In this document: positions 7,108 to 14,238 of the stretch, in pieces
Layout: every line of letters begins with the position of its first letter
Position numbering within the stretch: position 1 is the first letter of the stretch
Assembly (NCBI GenBank): GCA_030037185.1
Contig: JASHRR010000077.1
Coordinates: forward strand, 1-19,812
Source: Xanthobacteraceae bacterium
GTDB lineage: Bacteria > Pseudomonadota > Alphaproteobacteria > Rhizobiales > Xanthobacteraceae
Direction of reading: 5' to 3'
DNA: 19,812 bases
Program-made: the position numbers and the translations under genes
The notes under the pieces: generated by a model
Told to the model about the DNA's origin: nothing
What the model saw: the letters and a program-made list of their open reading frames with translations, nothing else
Database searches by the model: none

Positions 7108-7908
7108 ATGCGTGCTCACACCTTGATTTCGATCTTGGCAGCCGGCGGTGCCGTGGTGGTTGCCGGTTGGGGATTGGCAGCGCCCAAGCCCGGGGCGGTA
7201 TTTGCAGATAAGAGCCCCGGCGCCCTACCGGTCGATGTCGAGCTTGTAATCGCCGTCGACGTATCCAATTCAATGGATCCGGAAGAGCAAGCATTGCAGC
7301 GGGAAGGTTACATCCTCGGGTTGACTTCGCGCGAGTTTCTCCAGGCGCTGCGCAACGGCAACCACGGCCGCATCGCCGTCACCTATTTCGAATGGGCGGG
7401 CCTATATGACCAGAAAATCATCCTGCCATGGCGGCTGATCGATGGTCCGCAATCCGCCGAAGCGGTCACGAATGAAATCAAGCGCGCCCCCTATCGGCGC
7501 GCGCCGCGCACCTCGATCTTCGGGGCTCTGCAATTTGCCAAGCCGCTGTTCGACTCGAGCGGCTATGGCGGTCTGCGCCGCGTCATCGATGTTTCCGGTG
7601 ACGGCTCCAATAATATGGGGCCGCCGGTTACCATCATGCGCGATGATGTGGTGGCGGCAGGCATCACCATCAACGGGCTGCCAATCATCCTGAGCCGGGC
7701 CCGCAGTACCGGTCCCAGCATTCCGAACCTCGATATTTACTACGAAGACTGCGTGATCGGCGGGCCCGGATCCTTCGTCGTCGCGATCAAGGAGCGCGAA
7801 CAGTTCAAGGAGGCGACCCGCACCAAGCTGGTCCAGGAGATCGCCGGCCTGCCAACCAAGCCGCCCATGCTGGCGGTGCAGGCAAGATCGCGGGTGTATT
7901 GCTCTTGA
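7108..7908 (+). CDS. DUF1194 protein, von Willebrand A-like, exported
   Basis: A 266-residue protein of the DUF1194 family, a von Willebrand factor A-like fold. A hydrophobic N-terminal segment (about 5-25) with a following processing region (GLAAPKPGAVFA) suggests export to the periplasm. The metal-ion-dependent adhesion site is visible: DVSNS at 51-55 (DxSxS), a Thr/Ser at 135-136 (RTSIF) and Asp161/Asp165 in DVSGDGSNN. The family C-terminal signature YYEDCVIGGPGSFVV is at 211-225. The ATG has an excellent ribosome site (GGAGGAGGG at 7095-7103, five bases upstream). Single gene. Function is not established for the family; divalent-metal-dependent binding of a protein partner is the likely mode. 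Confidence 0.9.
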   Translation: MRAHTLISILAAGGAVVVAGWGLAAPKPGAVFADKSPGALPVDVELVIAVDVSNSMDPEEQALQREGYILGLTSREFLQALRNGNHGRIAVTYFEWAGLYDQKIILPWRLIDGPQSAEAVTNEIKRAPYRRAPRTSIFGALQFAKPLFDSSGYGGLRRVIDVSGDGSNNMGPPVTIMRDDVVAAGITINGLPIILSRARSTGPSIPNLDIYYEDCVIGGPGSFVVAIKEREQFKEATRTKLVQEIAGLPTKPPMLAVQARSRVYCS

Positions 7909-8466
7909 GGTTGGCCAGACCAACGATTTGACCTCGGAGCCGATGATTTCAACACTCCGCCTGCGGCCTTCTCACGCGCCAGCACCAGCTCGGGTACCGG
8001 ATCTCGCCCCGGTGATTAAGGCGGCGAAAGGGGCCCTCAAACTGAGTGTCGAAATCGGGCGGCGTCGGGCCCGGCGGCGATCCGCAAGCGGCCGAGCATC
8101 CCGACGCCAAGGCAGCGAGGGGCGACCATGAGAAACAGTTGCCTCGAGACCCAGGGGCCTTGCGATGACGATCATTGGCCAAGCCAAGCGACCAAATTGC
8201 TGGGGTCTTGAAACGCCGCGGGCTGCGGGGCTCGAAACATCGGTTTCGTTGCGGCGCAGGTCGGTGAGGAGAACGGTCAACGCACGGCGACTGATCGCGA
8301 CATCGTCATCGGCCAGTCGCCGATAATGCGCGAGCGAAAACACTGGGTCCTGCGCTGCCTGCACGGCGGGATCATCGGTTTGATCTTTTAATCGGCTGGC
8401 CCCCTGTCAGGTCCCCGGCATCCGTTTGCCGGCACTGCCCCGCCATGAGATGCTCGACGTGCTCAC
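7909..8466. other. Spacer, possible gene remnant on the minus strand
   Basis: About 560 bases with no firm gene. A short imperfect hairpin (GTTGG/CCAAC) directly follows the DUF1194 stop but has no T run. On the minus strand the frame 7972-8364 opens with a stretch that reads like protein (DPAVQAAQDPVFSLAHYRRLADDDVAISRRALTV is split here as DPVFSLAHYRRL and ADDDVAISRRAL) and then decays to Arg/Pro-rich text. Its start would be GTG without a ribosome site. It may be the head of a broken gene; I do not name it. Confidence 0.4.
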
Positions 8467-8769
8467 TCACGTTACGTCTTGGCTCCAGTCATTGCTTTGG
8501 CAAAACCCGACCATGGCCCCTCTAAGCCGATCTACCATCCTGACGAACTCCGCCTCGCTAAGCTTTGGGTGCACTGGCTCAAGGATGTTGACCGCCACAC
8601 GTTCGAAGTCGCCGTCCGCAGGGTCCCTCGTGATCAGCTGTTCGAAAGCGTGGCGAATTTGGCCTGCCACAGGTTCGAGTTCTTCCAAGGCCAATTTCGC
8701 TGCTACAGGCTCTACGATGTGCTCGGCCAACTTCGCAATTTCACTGCGCATGTCGAACCCTGAGTTCAT
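8467..8769 (-). CDS. Small protein of unknown function
   Basis: A 100-residue frame of helical, charged character with no Cys-rich, membrane or signal features. It contains IAKLAEHIVEPVAAKLALEELEPVAGQ (8-38 region) and later RVAVNILEPVHPKLSEAEFVRMVDRLRG, so EPV and a nearby Lys-Leu recur, which may reflect two similar helical halves. The frame is open to a GTG at 8895, but that start has no ribosome site and adds Arg-rich text. ATG at 8769 (or 8772) follows AGAAGGGA, the best ribosome site, so it is chosen; ATG at 8751 is a third option. The plus-strand frame over the same bases (8479-8763) looks less like protein. I do not recognise the family. Confidence 0.55.
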   Translation of the reverse strand: MNSGFDMRSEIAKLAEHIVEPVAAKLALEELEPVAGQIRHAFEQLITRDPADGDFERVAVNILEPVHPKLSEAEFVRMVDRLRGAMVGFCQSNDWSQDVT

Positions 8770-9285
8770 CATTTCCCTTCTATCGGGCATCATGCCGGGA
8801 GCTGTTGGGATTATGCGTGGGGTGGCGCCCTTAGCCCTTTTTCGAGCGAATAGCCGCCACCATAAAGACCGAAGGATGCCGAATAAATTCGCCACAGTGA
8901 TGTGTACCGAGTAAGCTATTGAGCTGCTAGGTGTTTATTAATCTTCATGATCGCTCAATGTTTTCGAGGGATGCGGTTCCTGATTGAGCAATACGACTAT
9001 TACCTCTTCTACCTCTTCGCGCTTTAATTCCTGCGAACCGACACCGAGGAGGTAAGGGCGATCGCACCCAGAGGCGCCAATCCGTTTTATGCAACGCTGG
9101 GTTGCTCTTCGAACCTGAAGTGATCGCCGTGCCGAGCGAAGCTTTGCTGCACGAACTCACCGCTGGACGAATTATAGCAGCTGCCAGTATTGGTGAGCGT
9201 GACCAGTTCGCACGGGCGGCAGCCCGAACGCCCGGCCGCGCTGATAGACTCGCCAGGCCGGCACAGCAGATCGGATGTGACGCGC
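8770..9285. other. AT-richer spacer upstream of the L,D-transpeptidase gene
   Basis: About 515 bases without a supported gene, holding the divergent upstream regions of the 8467-8769 gene and the L,D-transpeptidase gene. The 7-mer ATTGAGC occurs at 8918-8924 and 8983-8989, and its complement GCTCAAT at 8953-8959, so the central copy can pair with either neighbour. A GAGGAGG at about 9048-9055 precedes no usable start. Frames on both strands at 9087-9350 look like shadows. Confidence 0.45.
8918..8989. repeat. Three alternating copies of ATTGAGC / GCTCAAT
   Basis: ATTGAGC at 8918-8924, GCTCAAT at 8953-8959 and ATTGAGC at 8983-8989. The middle copy is the exact complement of both outer ones, giving two mutually exclusive hairpins. 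It lies in the intergenic region between divergent genes. It could be an operator set or leader structure, or chance for a 7-mer. Confidence 0.35.
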
Positions 9286-10767
9286 ATGAACTCGTATTTC
9301 GTCAATGCAAAGCGCAAGCCGACCTGGCGGCAGCCTGCGCGTCTTGCCATTGCGAGCTTCGCCGCTGCGATTGCGGCGGGCGGTCATGCGGGTGCCGCGA
9401 GCAGTCGGAACGAACGCGCGGTGGCGTCCGTCGAGTCGCGCGTCGCCGGTGCACCGCTCATGGCAATCGTTTCGCTGCACAGCCAGCGCATCACTGTCTA
9501 TGATGCCGACGGCTGGATCCTGCGAGCGCCGGTGTCCAGCGGACAGAAGGGACGCGAGACGCCTGCCGGTATCTTCAGCGTCATCGAGAAACAAGCCGAG
9601 CACTACTCGAACCTGTACGACGATGCCTTCATGCCACACATGCAGCGCCTTACGTGGTCGGGCATTGCGTTGCACGGGGGCCCTCTGCCGGGATATCCGG
9701 CCTCGCACGGATGCATTCGGATGCCGTATGACTTCGCCGAACGGCTGTTCGATGCGACCAGACTCGGCATGCGAGTGATTGTGGCGCCGAGCGACGCGGC
9801 GCCCGTCGCGATCTCCCATCCTGCTCTGTTCTCGCCCAAGCCAGAGGCCGAGGCTGCCGCTGCCGCCCGGGCCGCAGAAGCGGCCGCGGCGGCCAGCAAG
9901 GCCGATCAGGCCAGAGCCGCGGCTGCCGCCGCCTCACGGGAAGCAGCACGCGCCATGACGCCGGTACGCGCGGCGGAAAGTCTCAAGCGCAAAGCTGAGG
10001 CGCAGTTGGCGGCGTCTGAGCGTCGGGTCGCCTCGGCAGGTTCACCCGAAGCAAAGGAGGAAGCCGAGGGCGCCAAGGCGAAGGCCGCCGCGGAGGTCGC
10101 TGAGCTCGAGGCGCAGGTGGCGGCCGTCAAAGCCGAGCTGCAAGCAAAGCTCGATGCCGCATCCTCCGCGCGCGAAGCTGCCGTCGAAGCGCAAAAGATG
10201 CGGGTCGAGGCGGCACGTCAGGCGGCGCACGACCTCGAACCGGTATCGGTGTTCATTAGTCGCAAGACCCAGCGCCTCTATGTCCGGCAAGCCTTTCAGC
10301 CAATCCTGGAGAGTCCCGTCGCGATCCAAGATGCCGATCGCCCAATCGGCACGCATGTCTTTACCGCCTTGGAACGCATCGGGGACAGCGACATGCGATG
10401 GAGCGTGGTCTCGTTGGAGAGCGGACATCCAGACGGCGGTGTGGCCGAGCCCCACGGCGCCACGCGCGGACGTGGCGGCGAACCGGTCGCCACCGACCCG
10501 GCCGGCGCCAAGGCAGCCCTCGACCGGATCGCCATTCCACCGGACGTAGTTGATCGCATCCCGTCGATGGCACCACGATCTTCGCTGATCATCTCTGACG
10601 AGGCGTTGAGCCCGGAGACCGGCAAGGGCACGGAGTTTATCGTCCTGATGAGCGGCGAGCCGCAAGGCGGCATCAAATTCAGACGCCGCGGTTCCGAGGC
10701 CGTAACCCGCTATGAGCGTCCTCGCGATCGCCCGCAATGGCACCTGCCGTTTGCAGGTCCGTGGTGA
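9286..10767 (+). CDS. L,D-transpeptidase (YkuD) with coiled coil and degenerate second domain
   Basis: A 493-residue exported cell-wall enzyme. YkuD-type L,D-transpeptidases form 3-3 peptidoglycan cross-links or anchor proteins through a catalytic Cys. The N-terminus has a basic stretch and a hydrophobic segment (LAIASFAAAIAAGG, about 20-33), a signal peptide or anchor. The catalytic domain spans about 55-170: ITVYDADGWILRAPVSSG, His130, then SHGCIRMP with His141, Cys143 and Arg145. Residues about 185-315 are very rich in Ala, Glu and Lys and should form a long coiled coil. Residues about 317-465 resemble the first half of a second YkuD fold (SVFISRKTQRLYVRQAFQPI, GTHVFTALE), but where the SHGC motif is expected the sequence reads SSLIISDEALS, so it is not catalytic. 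The ATG at 9286 is chosen because it starts the signal segment; its ribosome site is weak. Confidence 0.9.
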   Translation: MNSYFVNAKRKPTWRQPARLAIASFAAAIAAGGHAGAASSRNERAVASVESRVAGAPLMAIVSLHSQRITVYDADGWILRAPVSSGQKGRETPAGIFSVIEKQAEHYSNLYDDAFMPHMQRLTWSGIALHGGPLPGYPASHGCIRMPYDFAERLFDATRLGMRVIVAPSDAAPVAISHPALFSPKPEAEAAAAARAAEAAAAASKADQARAAAAAASREAARAMTPVRAAESLKRKAEAQLAASERRVASAGSPEAKEEAEGAKAKAAAEVAELEAQVAAVKAELQAKLDAASSAREAAVEAQKMRVEAARQAAHDLEPVSVFISRKTQRLYVRQAFQPILESPVAIQDADRPIGTHVFTALERIGDSDMRWSVVSLESGHPDGGVAEPHGATRGRGGEPVATDPAGAKAALDRIAIPPDVVDRIPSMAPRSSLIISDEALSPETGKGTEFIVLMSGEPQGGIKFRRRGSEAVTRYERPRDRPQWHLPFAGPW

Positions 10768-10779
10768 GCGAGTTTTTTT
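10742..10779 (+). terminator. Weak terminator candidate at the end of the L,D-transpeptidase gene
   Basis: ACCTGC (10742-10747) pairs with GCAGGT (10753-10758) around a five-base loop, and a run of seven T lies at 10773-10779. The 14-base gap between stem and T run is too long for a normal intrinsic terminator, and the stem lies within the last codons, so this is only a candidate. Confidence 0.25.
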
Positions 10780-11029
10780 CTGGCGGGGCCCATCTGCAGA
10801 CGATTGCCCGATCACATCGGCAACCCCTCGCGCCGAAAGTTGGCGACGCCGATCGCTCGCCATGGTCGGCAAGCTTGCGTGCCCGAAAACCCGGCGCGAT
10901 GGCCGGTTACCAAAACCGATCCTCGGGTGTTGAGATTTCCCAACCGCCTAGCCGTCGACAAAACGGCAACCCCACAACCGCGCCCGATCAGCTCTTTTCG
11001 GTTCATCGGGCAACCGAGACTCTGCACAT

Positions 11030-11320
11030 TCAGTGCTGACTCTCAAATATGACGACGACTTCCGTCTGCTCGGGTTCGTGCGGCACCAAGCCGGTGAGTT
11101 GTGGGTCACTCCAATTCGCGACATTTACCACAGTCCCCGCCGGCGCGCCCGCATGGGTGTGCTCATTCGGCTCTATGACATTCAACCCGTTGCTGTCGAG
11201 GAAGAACGTGTGATCACCGAACAGTTCGTTCAATTTCGGAACTAACGGATGGTCATCGGGAATGACCTGGGCTTCGAACTGAGCCAGGGTTTTGTCGACC
11301 TGTGCGGAACTCAGTTTCAT
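11030..11320 (-). CDS. Conserved small protein of unknown function
   Basis: A 96-residue cytoplasmic-looking protein: no signal peptide or membrane segment. The first part (MKLSSAQVDKTLAQFE) is helical, followed by IPDDHPLVPKLNELFGDHTFFLDSNGLNVIEP and a Val-rich end (TEVVVIFE). Text of this kind (a small protein with FGDHTFFLDSNGL and a HEPE motif) is familiar to me as a conserved hypothetical of Bradyrhizobium and relatives, without a known role. The ATG at 11320 has GGAG six bases upstream. ATG at 11323 is adjacent, and the frame is open to 11410 without another ribosome site. Single gene, followed downstream by 260 bases without a gene. Confidence 0.75.
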   Translation of the reverse strand: MKLSSAQVDKTLAQFEAQVIPDDHPLVPKLNELFGDHTFFLDSNGLNVIEPNEHTHAGAPAGTVVNVANWSDPQLTGLVPHEPEQTEVVVIFESQH

Positions 11321-11473
11321 CATGCACTCCATCGCTTGTCTTGAGAGCGCCCACACCTGGTGGTGGCTCGCAGCGCTGCCGGCAATTTTAACGATCGAAC
11401 TCAAACTCACGATCTAACTGCCCACTTTTCATGGCAGCCATGTCAATCCGATGCCAGCGGCTTGCAGTAGCGT

Positions 11474-11899
11474 CTATTTGTCCGAAGGCCGGATGCGTTG
11501 AAGAATCTTACCCCTGACTTCCGGATTATCTCGCGCTACATCCAAAATCGAGGAATACTCCTCAACCGAGAGACCCTGTTCGGTCACCGCCTTTTTAAGC
11601 TCGTCGTTGGCCTCGGCCACGAGACGATCCTTCTCGGCGGGGGCTTCGGCTTCGGCGATCCGTTGCCGGTAATCGTTTTGGAGACTTACAACGCGTTCCA
11701 GGGCGGCCGCGGCCGCGCTAAGCTTCTGATCCGACAAGTCCGGCGCGGGGGTAGAAGGCCCCGACGGAGCGGGACCCGACGGAGCGGGGGTAGAAGGACC
11801 CGACGGAGGTGATTGGGCGAGAACGTTCGCCGCGGGGATGGAAAGACAACATCCCACAATCGCGATCGCGGCGGTTAGTGACCGTGTGAACAGTCGCAT
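11474..11899 (-). CDS. Exported DUF4168 domain protein
   Basis: A 141-residue exported protein. Signal peptide at about 1-28 (AAIAIVGCCLSIPAANVLAQ). A Pro/Ser/Gly linker at 30-53 contains two copies of PSGPSTPAP (32-40 and 45-53). The DUF4168 domain follows at about 54-138: DQKLSAAAAALERVVSLQNDYRQRI, an acidic helix, then VTEQGLSVEEYSSILDVARDNPEVRGKI, matching the family pattern ending in GLSVEEYxxI and DNPEVR. The role of the family is not established; in other bacteria it is a small helical periplasmic domain. The ATG has a very strong ribosome site (AGGAGGAGA, six bases upstream). An EcfG-like promoter lies 60-85 bases upstream, suggesting induction in the general stress response. Confidence 0.85.
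   Translation of the reverse strand: MRLFTRSLTAAIAIVGCCLSIPAANVLAQSPPSGPSTPAPSGPAPSGPSTPAPDLSDQKLSAAAAALERVVSLQNDYRQRIAEAEAPAEKDRLVAEANDELKKAVTEQGLSVEEYSSILDVARDNPEVRGKILQRIRPSDK
11741..11806. repeat. Two 27-bp imperfect direct repeats in the DUF4168 linker
   Basis: Segments 11741-11767 and 11780-11806 match at 25 of 27 bases and encode the PSGPSTPAP copies. They are separated by a partial unit (SGPA). Such in-frame repeats can change copy number by slippage and vary the linker length between the signal peptide and the folded domain. Confidence 0.8.
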
Positions 11900-11959
11900 C
11901 TCTCTCTCCTCCTGGCTGGACGGCTTGCTTGAGGCTGCCGATCCGAACTAATCTTGGCC

Positions 11960-11984
11960 AACATCGGTTAGCCAAAACAGTTCC
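11960..11984 (-). promoter_or_regulatory. EcfG-like (general stress sigma factor) promoter
   Basis: On the minus strand GGAAC (11984-11980), 16 bases, then TGTT (11963-11960). The alphaproteobacterial EcfG consensus is GGAAC, 16-17 bases, CGTT; only the first base of the second box differs. It lies about 60 bases upstream of the ATG of the DUF4168 gene in the right direction. By eye I found no other fit this good in the intergenic DNA of the window. Confidence 0.5.
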
Positions 11985-12619
11985 GGCCCTTTTCGCCGCA
12001 TCTGATATGTCGTCATGCATGGAATTACGAGGATGTGCTTGCGGCAGAGGCGTTTATGACGCTTTTAATCCCAGGAATCGGGCGCTGGACTACCATTGGG
12101 ATTAAGCGCAAGCTTGCGACAGCGAGCCACCTAAATATTCATACGCTCGAAGCAGCACCGTGGCGCTATCGCGGAACTATGCCCAGTCCTAGGTTTGCAA
12201 GAATTGCATAGCAGGCTTCTGGCCACCTCCGTCTTGTTGCAGTGATCAAGCCGTGACGTGATTGCTTGGCCCGAACGGCTCGCCGCAAATTTGACGTGCT
12301 GCCGCGGGCGCCAGCATGATCTGCAAACAGTCCTCGCTCAAGCCGTACCTCGCCGCTCTTCGACTGGGTCGCCGGATCATCTCGGCCACCGCCGCCTACA
12401 TGGCGGCAATCGCCCGGCACCGAAAGCGCAACATCGCCCCTGCGCCACCGCGACCGCATCATCAAGCGCAACGACGGCGAGCCGAGACCGGAGCCACCGC
12501 GCGACCCGAACGGACGCGGCTGGTCGGTGCACTCATCAGAGGGAAACGCATGGAAAGACTCGGCACCGTGGAGGCCGTCGCAAAACCTCCATCGCATCAT
12601 CACAGCCACGTTAACACCT
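11985..12619. other. Gene-poor spacer
   Basis: About 635 bases with no gene I can support. Plus-strand frames hint at coding (for example 12056-12211, 51 residues, starting MTLLIPGIGRWTTIGIKRKL; and 12316-12636, Arg-rich), but none has a ribosome site or a recognisable product. Reading frames shift repeatedly along 12250-12600, as expected for either chance openings or a badly decayed gene. The minus-strand frame at 12166-12609 looks like a shadow. Confidence 0.4.
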
Positions 12620-12820
12620 TTACCAATCGAGTTTGATAAAGTCCGCCATGCCGTCGATAACCTTGAACTCGAGTTTTTGCCCTGGCGTCAACGTGGTCAG
12701 GCCGCTCGTGCGCATGGCCGAGGGCGCCAACTCGTATTCCTCACCGCTAGTTGCTTTAGCACGCCCAGTCATGGTGCGCGGATTATATGTGGTGATGCGC
12801 GCGGTATTAACCTTCCACAC
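12620..12820 (-). CDS. Small cold-shock-like (OB-fold) protein with uncertain start
   Basis: About 66 residues. The text RITTYNPRTMTGRAKATSGE, EYELAPSAMRTSGLTTLTPG and QKLEFKVIDGMADFIKLDW follows the layout of a cold-shock domain (GxI..YN....G.A......EY.L..SA....GL.TL..GQ.L.F), so a small nucleic-acid-binding OB fold is likely. The aromatic RNP motifs of true Csp proteins are not preserved, so binding may differ. No ATG precedes the conserved part: the first Met is inside it. The GTG at 12820 is the only normal start. However, GGAAGG followed by TTAATACC looks like a ribosome site in front of an ATG that lost its G (TTAATGACC would give MTARITTYN), hinting at a start-codon mutation or sequence error. 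The upstream DNA can form two strong hairpins. Confidence 0.6.
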   Translation of the reverse strand: MWKVNTARITTYNPRTMTGRAKATSGEEYELAPSAMRTSGLTTLTPGQKLEFKVIDGMADFIKLDW

Positions 12821-12821
12821 A

Positions 12822-12869
12822 GGGCCGTGCGCGGCCCCGGCCCTTGGCAAACTTCCCCCAGGGGCCGGG
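12822..12869 (-). promoter_or_regulatory. Two GC-rich hairpins in the leader of the cold-shock-like gene
   Basis: GGGCCG (12822-12827) and CGGCCC (12832-12837) form a six-pair stem with a four-base loop directly before the coding start. CCCGGCCC (12836-12843) and GGGCCGGG (12862-12869) form an eight-pair stem just upstream. The two stems share two bases at 12836-12837. They would sit in the mRNA leader of the minus-strand gene. No T run follows, so they are not terminators. Confidence 0.45.
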
Positions 12870-13093
12870 CGCCACTGCCGTTGCGCACGAGGCAACTGGG
12901 CGCCCCCCCCGGGGAATTTGTTTGGCCCTCTGGACGAGCCGTGATCACTGCCGCGTTGATCTGCCGCGCCGCTTGATGGTGCAAGCGACAGGTCCATAGG
13001 CAGCAGCGCGGCTTTTCCGGCTTCCTGGCACGGGACAGGAATGCTACGTTCGGCGGAAATTCCGTGTCTTACGACGGGAGGAAAATCAGAGCT

Positions 13094-14131
13094 ATGGTCG
13101 GCCCGCAGGAACGCACCTTCAAGGAGCAGAGGCACCAGACGGCGTCCAAGCTTCTGCTTAAGTTGCTAACTGTCGCGATTGCATGGTGGGGTTCGAGCAG
13201 TGTTGGTATGGGACAAACCACAGACGCGCTCGGGCGCGTCGAAGGCGGCAGCGATATTCTATCGCTCGGCACAGCTGCGACGGGAACAATAGCCGAGGTG
13301 CTGGTCGCAGTCGGCGATCGTGTTAAGGCGGGCCAGCATCTGGTCCGCGTCGAGTGCAGCAATATCGAGCACGAGCTTCAGGCTCGCACATCGGATCTGA
13401 CAGCCGCCGAGGCAGCATTTTTACGAGTATTGCATGGACCCCGGCCCGAGGAGATCAGCATCGGGGTGGCGAACGTCAACCTCGCCGATGCGAGAGCGCA
13501 AGAGGCCGATAAGTCATTTCAGCGCACACAGCTGCTGCATGAAGGATTTACCGTAACTCGTGTCCAGATTGACCAAGCCGAGCGCGATGCGCGAATTGCC
13601 GCTGCTTTGCTCGACGAAGTGCGCGCCAAGCTCGCCTTGCTCAAGGCGGGTTCGCGGGAAGAAGACATATCGGAAGCGCGCTCGCGACGCGATGCCGCGA
13701 AAGAGCGCGTGGACGAGGCGGCTGCCCGCCTGAGCTATTGTACGGTGAACGCTCCGATCGACGGGATCGTTGTGGGCACCAATGTCGCGCCCGGCCAGTT
13801 GGTGAGTTCAACGGTACCGGTCACCTTGCTTACGGTGGTTGATGACAGCAGGCGGCGCGTGCGCGCCTATGTCGATGAACGCGACATTTCAAAGCTATGT
13901 TCGCATCAGCGCGCCCGTATCGCGGCGGATGGATTACCCGGACTCCAGTTCGATGCGATCGTCGAAAGTATCGGACTTACGGTTGGCGAAAATCCGCTTG
14001 CCAATAACTCCCGCCAATTTCGCCAGGTCATGCTATCGGTACCGGACAATCAGCAGCAGATACCAATTGGGCTGCGTGTGTCGGCGCAATTTCTGCCGTG
14101 TCCTCCCGCTCAGAGAGGAGGAGGAAAATAG
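13094..14131 (+). CDS. HlyD-family periplasmic adaptor (membrane fusion protein)
   Basis: A 345-residue adaptor of the HlyD/YbhG type, which links an inner-membrane transporter to the outer membrane in efflux or secretion. A long basic N-terminal stretch precedes a hydrophobic segment (LLLKLLTVAIAWWGSSSVGMGQ, about 20-41), a signal peptide or anchor. The first half of the biotinyl-lipoyl domain is at 55-90 (GTIAEVLVAVGDRVKAGQHLVRVE), a coiled-coil hairpin at about 95-213, and the second half at 214-245 (YCTVNAPIDGIVVGTNVAPGQLVS). A beta-barrel part follows (RRRVRAYVDERDISKL). The start is uncertain: ATG 13094 has GGGAGG 12 bases upstream, while GTG 13064 with GGCGGAAA adds ten residues. No permease, ATPase or outer-membrane gene is adjacent, so the partner is elsewhere or lost. 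Confidence 0.88.
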   Translation: MVGPQERTFKEQRHQTASKLLLKLLTVAIAWWGSSSVGMGQTTDALGRVEGGSDILSLGTAATGTIAEVLVAVGDRVKAGQHLVRVECSNIEHELQARTSDLTAAEAAFLRVLHGPRPEEISIGVANVNLADARAQEADKSFQRTQLLHEGFTVTRVQIDQAERDARIAAALLDEVRAKLALLKAGSREEDISEARSRRDAAKERVDEAAARLSYCTVNAPIDGIVVGTNVAPGQLVSSTVPVTLLTVVDDSRRRVRAYVDERDISKLCSHQRARIAADGLPGLQFDAIVESIGLTVGENPLANNSRQFRQVMLSVPDNQQQIPIGLRVSAQFLPCPPAQRGGGK

Positions 14132-14238
14132 CACCCCCGGCTCGCGGAATAATCCCAGTCCGCACAGGCGAACTGGCTTCCAAGCCGACGAGCCGCACGG
14201 ACTGCGCACCGCAAAAGCGATCTGCTCCGGGATATTCC

